Shown: positions 25,970 to 29,362 of the stretch, piece by piece
Numbering within the stretch: position 1 is the first letter of the stretch
Layout of the letters: each line of letters starts with the position of its first letter
DNA from: Desulfobacteraceae bacterium 4572_19
GTDB taxonomy: Bacteria > Desulfobacterota > Desulfobacteria > Desulfobacterales > NBLS01
Assembly (NCBI GenBank): GCA_002084385.1
Contig: NBLS01000018.1
Location: forward strand, 1-29,362
Direction of reading: 5' to 3'
Length of the DNA: 29,362 nt
Program-made: the position numbers and the translations under genes
Notes under the pieces: model-generated
The model's database searches: none
What the model was told of the DNA's origin: nothing
Seen by the model: only the letters and a program-made list of their open reading frames with translations

Positions 25970-26027
25970 GTAAGGGAGGTGGAAAAAAATAATTATCCAT
26001 TTTGTTTGTCTTTTTGCCCGTCTTCTG

Positions 26028-26072
26028 CGTTGTGATAACAGGCACATAGCACACTATGCACCTGTCATCACG
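26028..26072. terminator. large hairpin after the solute-binding protein gene
   Basis: GTGATAACAGGCACATAG (26032-26049) pairs with CTATGCACCTGTCATCAC (26054-26071) with two mismatch positions and a 4-nt loop. It begins 7 bp beyond the minus-strand gene end at 26079; on the plus strand it is followed by TTTTTT. A terminator or REP-like element; the adjoining sequence TTTTTGCCCGTCTTCTGCG is unusually G+C-rich for this window. Confidence 0.5.
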
Positions 26073-26078
26073 ACTTTT

Positions 26079-27392
26079 TTAAAGTCCCATTGAAGAACGA
26101 TACATTTCCAGTTGTTTTTTTCTTCCCATCTTATCAGTTATTTTTTCCCATTCCACAGCCGTAGTGTCCAAGGCTTTTTTAACTGTAATTTCATTATTTA
26201 AAGCCTTTGTTAATTGAATCTCAAATACTGTAGTGTATTGATGAAATCCCGGGATTCGTAAATCCAATGCAACATTTGGAGAATCCAGACTTGCTCTTAA
26301 TACACCAAGATATTCTGAAGCAGCTCGTTTTGAAAAGATACTTGTCCAGGCATCTATGCCGGTAAAATGAGTAAATCTGTAAGGATTAATTCCGGTACCG
26401 CTTGTAATAACATCGTTAAGGCTGTTTTTTGGATTTGCATACCACATTATGTAATTCCATGCAGCATCTTTATGTCGGCTGTTTTCAGGTACACTTCCCA
26501 CCCATCCTCCAAATGCCAGAAAAGGTGCTTTGTATGGTATGGCTTTTTTATCCCATTTTTTGGTTTTAGCATCCCAAATATCTAAAGTGCCGGGAAGTAC
26601 AAAATAGCCAACCTTGTCTTTAATAGTTGAACCTGTTGAAGAAGAAGCTGCAATCGGACCTGTATCTCCCCAGTCTAATGCCATTGCAGTTTCTCCATCT
26701 GTAAAAGCTTTACGTACTGCAACAATATCAAAAAATTTTGCATCAGGCGGACAGAATTTAAGTATTGCAAGATACTCTTCAACTGCTCTGACCCAGCCGG
26801 GGTTGTTAATTTGTGCTTTCATGGTTTCGGGGTCAAAAAATTGAGAGCCGGGATGGTCAGGGTGATTTGTATATGCGGATGCTCTGCTAAAAACAGTCCA
26901 GAATTGTTGTCCTCCTTTTGCAAAAGCCTCGGATGTGCCAAATATTTTTTTGCCTTTAAGATCGGTTCTGCCTGTAAAAAATTCTGCAATATCTGCATAT
27001 TCTTTCCATGTTTCAGGTGGTGTTAAGTCATAATGATACCGTTTCTTAAAGTCTGCTTTATTTTTGGTATTTTCAAAAAGATCTTTTCGGTAGTATCCAT
27101 TAAATAGATCACCATCAACTGTAATGGCCACCCATTTTCCGTTCCATTTCATTAACATATCCCGATAAGTTGGGTGAATATCATCAAAAGTTTCGTCGTC
27201 AACCAGTTTGTCGGGTAATATAGACAAATATTGAAAAAAATCACCAGCCCATGCAGGAGCATAAAAAATTACATCAAAAACAGCATTTTTGGATTTCATG
27301 GAATTTAAAAATGCATCAAATAACTTGGCAAAAGGAAGTTGAATAATTTTAACTTTACCGCCAGTTTTAACTTCCCATGTTTTTGCGTGCAT
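26079..27392 (-). pseudogene. family 1 extracellular solute-binding protein, N-terminus missing
   Basis: 437 residues from ATG 27392; the frame is open to the stop at 27423-27425 and the extra residues (AIGGPAK) look native. It matches ABC sugar-binding proteins of family 1: HAKTWEVKTGGKVKIIQLPF, FDVIFYAPAWAGDF, FNGYYRKDLFEN, PETWKEYADIAEFF, AMALDWGDTGPIA, GYFVLPGT and AFGGWVGSVPENSRHKDAAW. It should begin about 40-60 residues earlier with a signal peptide; instead the frame runs into a family A repeat (27424 on). Without export it cannot work as a periplasmic receptor. No transporter genes adjoin. Confidence 0.82.
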
Positions 27393-27423
27393 TTTTGCAG
27401 GACCACCGATAGCTGAGCTGTAT

Positions 27424-27470
27424 TAAAAAGACTTTCATTTTTTGTTGTGGTGTATTATTCACCATGACAA
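27424..27470 (+). repeat. family A repeat, copy 10 (left part missing)
   Basis: Starts AAAAAGACTTTCATTTTTTG. The right stem is TGGTG/CACCA, a compensatory change of the usual TGGCG/CGCCA. It abuts the truncated solute-binding gene on one side and supplies a -35-like ATGACA for aroF on the other. Confidence 0.75.
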
Positions 27471-27492
27471 GCTATTTGGAAATTACTATACT
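27464..27492 (+). promoter_or_regulatory. putative sigma70 promoter for aroF, -35 inside repeat A
   Basis: ATGACA (27464-27469), a 17-bp spacer and TATACT (27487-27492): five of six matches at both boxes with ideal spacing. The -35 box is the repeat's end, where most other copies read ATGGCA. It would start transcription about 45 bp before the aroF ATG. Confidence 0.45.
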
Positions 27493-27544
27493 TGTAATGA
27501 AATTTATTTGCAAGTTAAATAATAACTAATGAGAGGGGAAAATA

Positions 27545-28606
27545 ATGATACTTGTTCTGGAAAATCAAATTACGTCCGATCAGAAAGATAAAATTCTATC
27601 CATGCTTAGTGATAATAAATGTATTTTTCGTGAAATAACTGATGCAGGACACAATATTATTGGCATTATTGGTAATAATTCAAAAACTTTAGATGAATAT
27701 AAAAAAATATCGGGTATTAAAGATGTTTTGTCAATTAAGACTTCTCATAAGTTGGTTAGTCGTGATTTCCAATCTGAAGATACTATGGTTAAAATTGGAA
27801 ATATTGTGGTGGGAGGCGATAGAATTGTTATAATGGCAGGACCGTGTGCAGTAGAAAGTCGGGAACAGGCTTTAACTATTGCCAGAGAAGTTAAAAAATA
27901 TGGTGCTGTTCTTTTTCGAGGTGGAGCATATAAACCTCGCTCTTCACCATATTCATTTCAGGGATTAGAAGAAGAAGGACTTAAAATTCTTGCCGAGGTT
28001 CGTGAAAAAACAGGACTTGGTGTGGTTACAGAAATTACAGCTCCAACCCAGGCAGAGTTAATGGAAAAATATGTGGATGTGGTTCAAATTGGTGCCAGAA
28101 ATATGCAAAATTTTGAGCTTCTTAAATGTGTTGGAAAAATGAGCAAACCAGTTGTTCTAAAGCGGGGATTGGCATCTACCATTCAAGAATGGCTTATGTC
28201 TGCTGAGTATATTATGGCCGGCGGAAATAATAACATTATTCTTTGTGAACGGGGCATTAGAACATTTGAACCCTATACAAGAAATACTTTGGATTTATCT
28301 GCTATCCCGGTTTTAAGAAGTCTTACGCATCTTCCTATTTTAATAGACCCAAGTCATGCCACCGGTATTAGGGAAAAAGTCAGTCCCATGGCAAGAGCTG
28401 CAATAGCCGCAGGTGCGGATGCACTGATGATAGAAGTTCATAATAATCCTGATGAAGCTTTGTCAGACGGTCCACAAAGTCTTTATCCTGAACAGTTTGG
28501 TGAATTAACACGGGATCTTTATGTAATTGCACCGGTTGTGGGAAAACAGCTTGATTTTGATTATTTTTTAAAGCTGTGGAAAATGGCAGTGCCGAGTATG
28601 GGGTAA
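27545..28606 (+). CDS. aroF: 3-deoxy-7-phosphoheptulonate (DAHP) synthase with N-terminal regulatory-type domain
   Basis: First step of the shikimate pathway: phosphoenolpyruvate plus erythrose 4-phosphate to DAHP. 353 residues. The N-terminal ~70 residues form the ferredoxin-like domain found in Thermotoga/Bacillus-type enzymes. The barrel has MAGPCAVES, LFRGGAYKPRSSPYSFQG, VVTEITAP, QIGARNMQNFELL, VVLKRGLAST, ILCERGIRTFE, LPILIDPSHATG and MIEVHNNPDEALSDGPQSL. GAGAGGGG precedes ATG 27545. Native sequence seems to end near VIAPVVGKQLDF; the last ~15 residues come from reading into pheA sequence in the wrong frame. Confidence 0.95.
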   Translation: MILVLENQITSDQKDKILSMLSDNKCIFREITDAGHNIIGIIGNNSKTLDEYKKISGIKDVLSIKTSHKLVSRDFQSEDTMVKIGNIVVGGDRIVIMAGPCAVESREQALTIAREVKKYGAVLFRGGAYKPRSSPYSFQGLEEEGLKILAEVREKTGLGVVTEITAPTQAELMEKYVDVVQIGARNMQNFELLKCVGKMSKPVVLKRGLASTIQEWLMSAEYIMAGGNNNIILCERGIRTFEPYTRNTLDLSAIPVLRSLTHLPILIDPSHATGIREKVSPMARAAIAAGADALMIEVHNNPDEALSDGPQSLYPEQFGELTRDLYVIAPVVGKQLDFDYFLKLWKMAVPSMG

Positions 28607-29160
28607 TTCCGGTTGAAAACTCTTTATCAGGTTCAATTCATGAGAATTTTGATCTGCTTCAAGAATTTGATTTAAAAATTACAGGAGAGATTACCATAAG
28701 GATTAAGCATGCTCTTATAGCTAATAAAAATGCAGAAAAAAAAGATATAAAAAAAGTAATGGCTCCACCTCCGGCATTATCCCAGTGTAAACACTATTTA
28801 GAGCAATCCGGTATGGAATCTGTGCCTGTGGAATCAACATCCGGTGCTGTAAAAAAAGTTAAGGAATCAATGGATATTTCCTGTGCTGCAATTGCATCCA
28901 CAGTAGCTGCTAAAGTTTTTGATATGAAAATTCTCGATGAATCTATTGAGGATAATCCAAGAAATTTTACCAAGTTTGCTATAGTATCAAGAAATGATAA
29001 TGGTGATCAAAAAGTAAATAAAACCTCCATAATTTTTTCAACAGATAATCAACCGGGTGCGTTGTTTGAAGTTATGAAAAGCTTTTCCCAATATAATGTT
29101 AATCTTGTTAAATTAGAATCTCGACCTATTCAAACTTTAAGGATTTTGGGTAGATATTAA
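28576..29160 (+). pseudogene. pheA: prephenate dehydratase, N-terminus missing and ACT domain broken
   Basis: PheA converts prephenate to phenylpyruvate. Recognisable sequence begins abruptly at FKAVENGSAEYGVIPVENSL, overlapping the aroF end in another frame; the preceding half of the catalytic domain (the GxxGTFSE-type start and the S/T-rich active-site region) and any chorismate mutase domain are absent. Present are AIASTVAAKVFDMKIL, DNPRNFTKFAIVSR (the family TRF-like active-site segment as TKF) and an ACT regulatory domain (KTSIIFSTDNQPGALFEVMK, NLVKLESRP). After ESRPI the frame is lost; FWVDINGK, the expected ACT continuation, is found in another frame at about 29142-29165. Two lesions make it non-functional as written. 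Confidence 0.85.
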
Positions 29161-29189
29161 TGGAAAAGTGAAAACACTTTTGTTTAAAA

Positions 29190-29231
29190 TTCATGGTAAA
29201 TTTATTTTTTGTAATTTACTTTTACCATGAA
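29190..29231. terminator. hairpin between convergent pheA and a minus-strand gene
   Basis: TTCATGGTAAA (29190-29200) and TTTACCATGAA (29221-29231), a perfect 11-bp stem, with T- and A-rich flanks. It is placed between converging reading frames and could serve both as a terminator. Confidence 0.55.
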
Positions 29232-29259
29232 ATTTAAATAAGACACAGAATGACCTTCG

Positions 29260-29362
29260 TTATGAATTTTGTGGTTTAATTAAAATACCAAGTTCTTTGC
29301 AAAACACAATTAAAGATTTCCATTTTTCGTTTGCAATATCATGAACTATATCCATATTAAGA
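29260..29362 (-). CDS. 3' end of an unidentified gene entering from the right
   Basis: A minus-strand frame with no stop between the window edge and TAA at 29262-29260 encodes LNMDIVHDIANEKWKSLIVF and then CKELGILIKPQNS. It has the look of a real C-terminus (amphipathic, no low-complexity) and ends 29 bp from a bidirectional hairpin. Too short to identify; the ATG at 29355 could be internal. Confidence 0.35.
   Translation of the reverse strand, partial: LNMDIVHDIANEKWKSLIVFCKELGILIKPQNS

Noticed and set aside
18553..27392. Prophage or genomic island
   Set aside because: No integrase, phage structural gene, tRNA or att-like repeat; base composition resembles the rest of the window.

Overview
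The window is AT-rich bacterial chromosome. Its gene content and order point to a deltaproteobacterium (Desulfobacterota, probably Desulfobacterales). The main pointers are an adenylate kinase whose lid carries the Cys-X5-His-X15-Cys-X2-Cys metal motif described in Desulfovibrio gigas, a short EF-Ts, many hybrid sensor kinases, and single-copy core genes that all look native. Multicellular magnetotactic Desulfobacteraceae are one low-G+C group that would fit, but the sequence alone does not prove this.

Left part (1-11178): adk (minus strand, cut by the window edge), then on the plus strand rho, rpmE, prfA, a truncated prmC, rpsB, tsf, pyrH, frr, uppS, a frame-broken cdsA and dxr. This is the usual ribosome/translation, UMP kinase, undecaprenyl-PP, CDP-diacylglycerol and MEP-pathway neighbourhood. 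Here it is broken up by spacers filled with repeats.

Middle part (11179-18357): a small secreted protein of unknown function; a large gene fusing an AarF/UbiB/ABC1-type atypical kinase to a complete uracil phosphoribosyltransferase; the uracil permease uraA just downstream; then on the minus strand a hexameric-type citrate synthase and an FmdB zinc-ribbon protein.

Right part (18358-27422, minus strand): a signalling cluster. It holds a soluble REC-REC-HisKA-HATPase-REC hybrid kinase, a degenerate receiver and HD-GYP pair, a TorS-like membrane hybrid kinase split from its REC-HPt tail, a periplasmic sugar-type binding protein that could be its ligand sensor, and a second solute-binding protein that lacks its signal peptide. 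The end (27545-29362) has aroF and a mutilated pheA on the plus strand and the tail of a minus-strand gene.

Two themes go beyond ordinary annotation. First, at least four families of intergenic repeats occur: (A) a ~77-bp two-hairpin element with compensatory base changes, about ten copies, one group in tandem; (B) a ~100-155 bp palindromic MITE-like element with 9-bp target duplications at two sites; (C) a ~145-bp near-perfect palindrome lying against stop codons; (D) a ~36-bp hairpin nested inside an A copy. Second, an unusual number of conserved genes are frame-broken or truncated by short internal duplications or deletions (prmC, cdsA, REC/HD-GYP, the TorS-like kinase, a solute-binding protein, pheA). 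Two of the truncation points fall exactly on family A elements. Real genome decay, population heterogeneity and assembly error all remain possible for these lesions.
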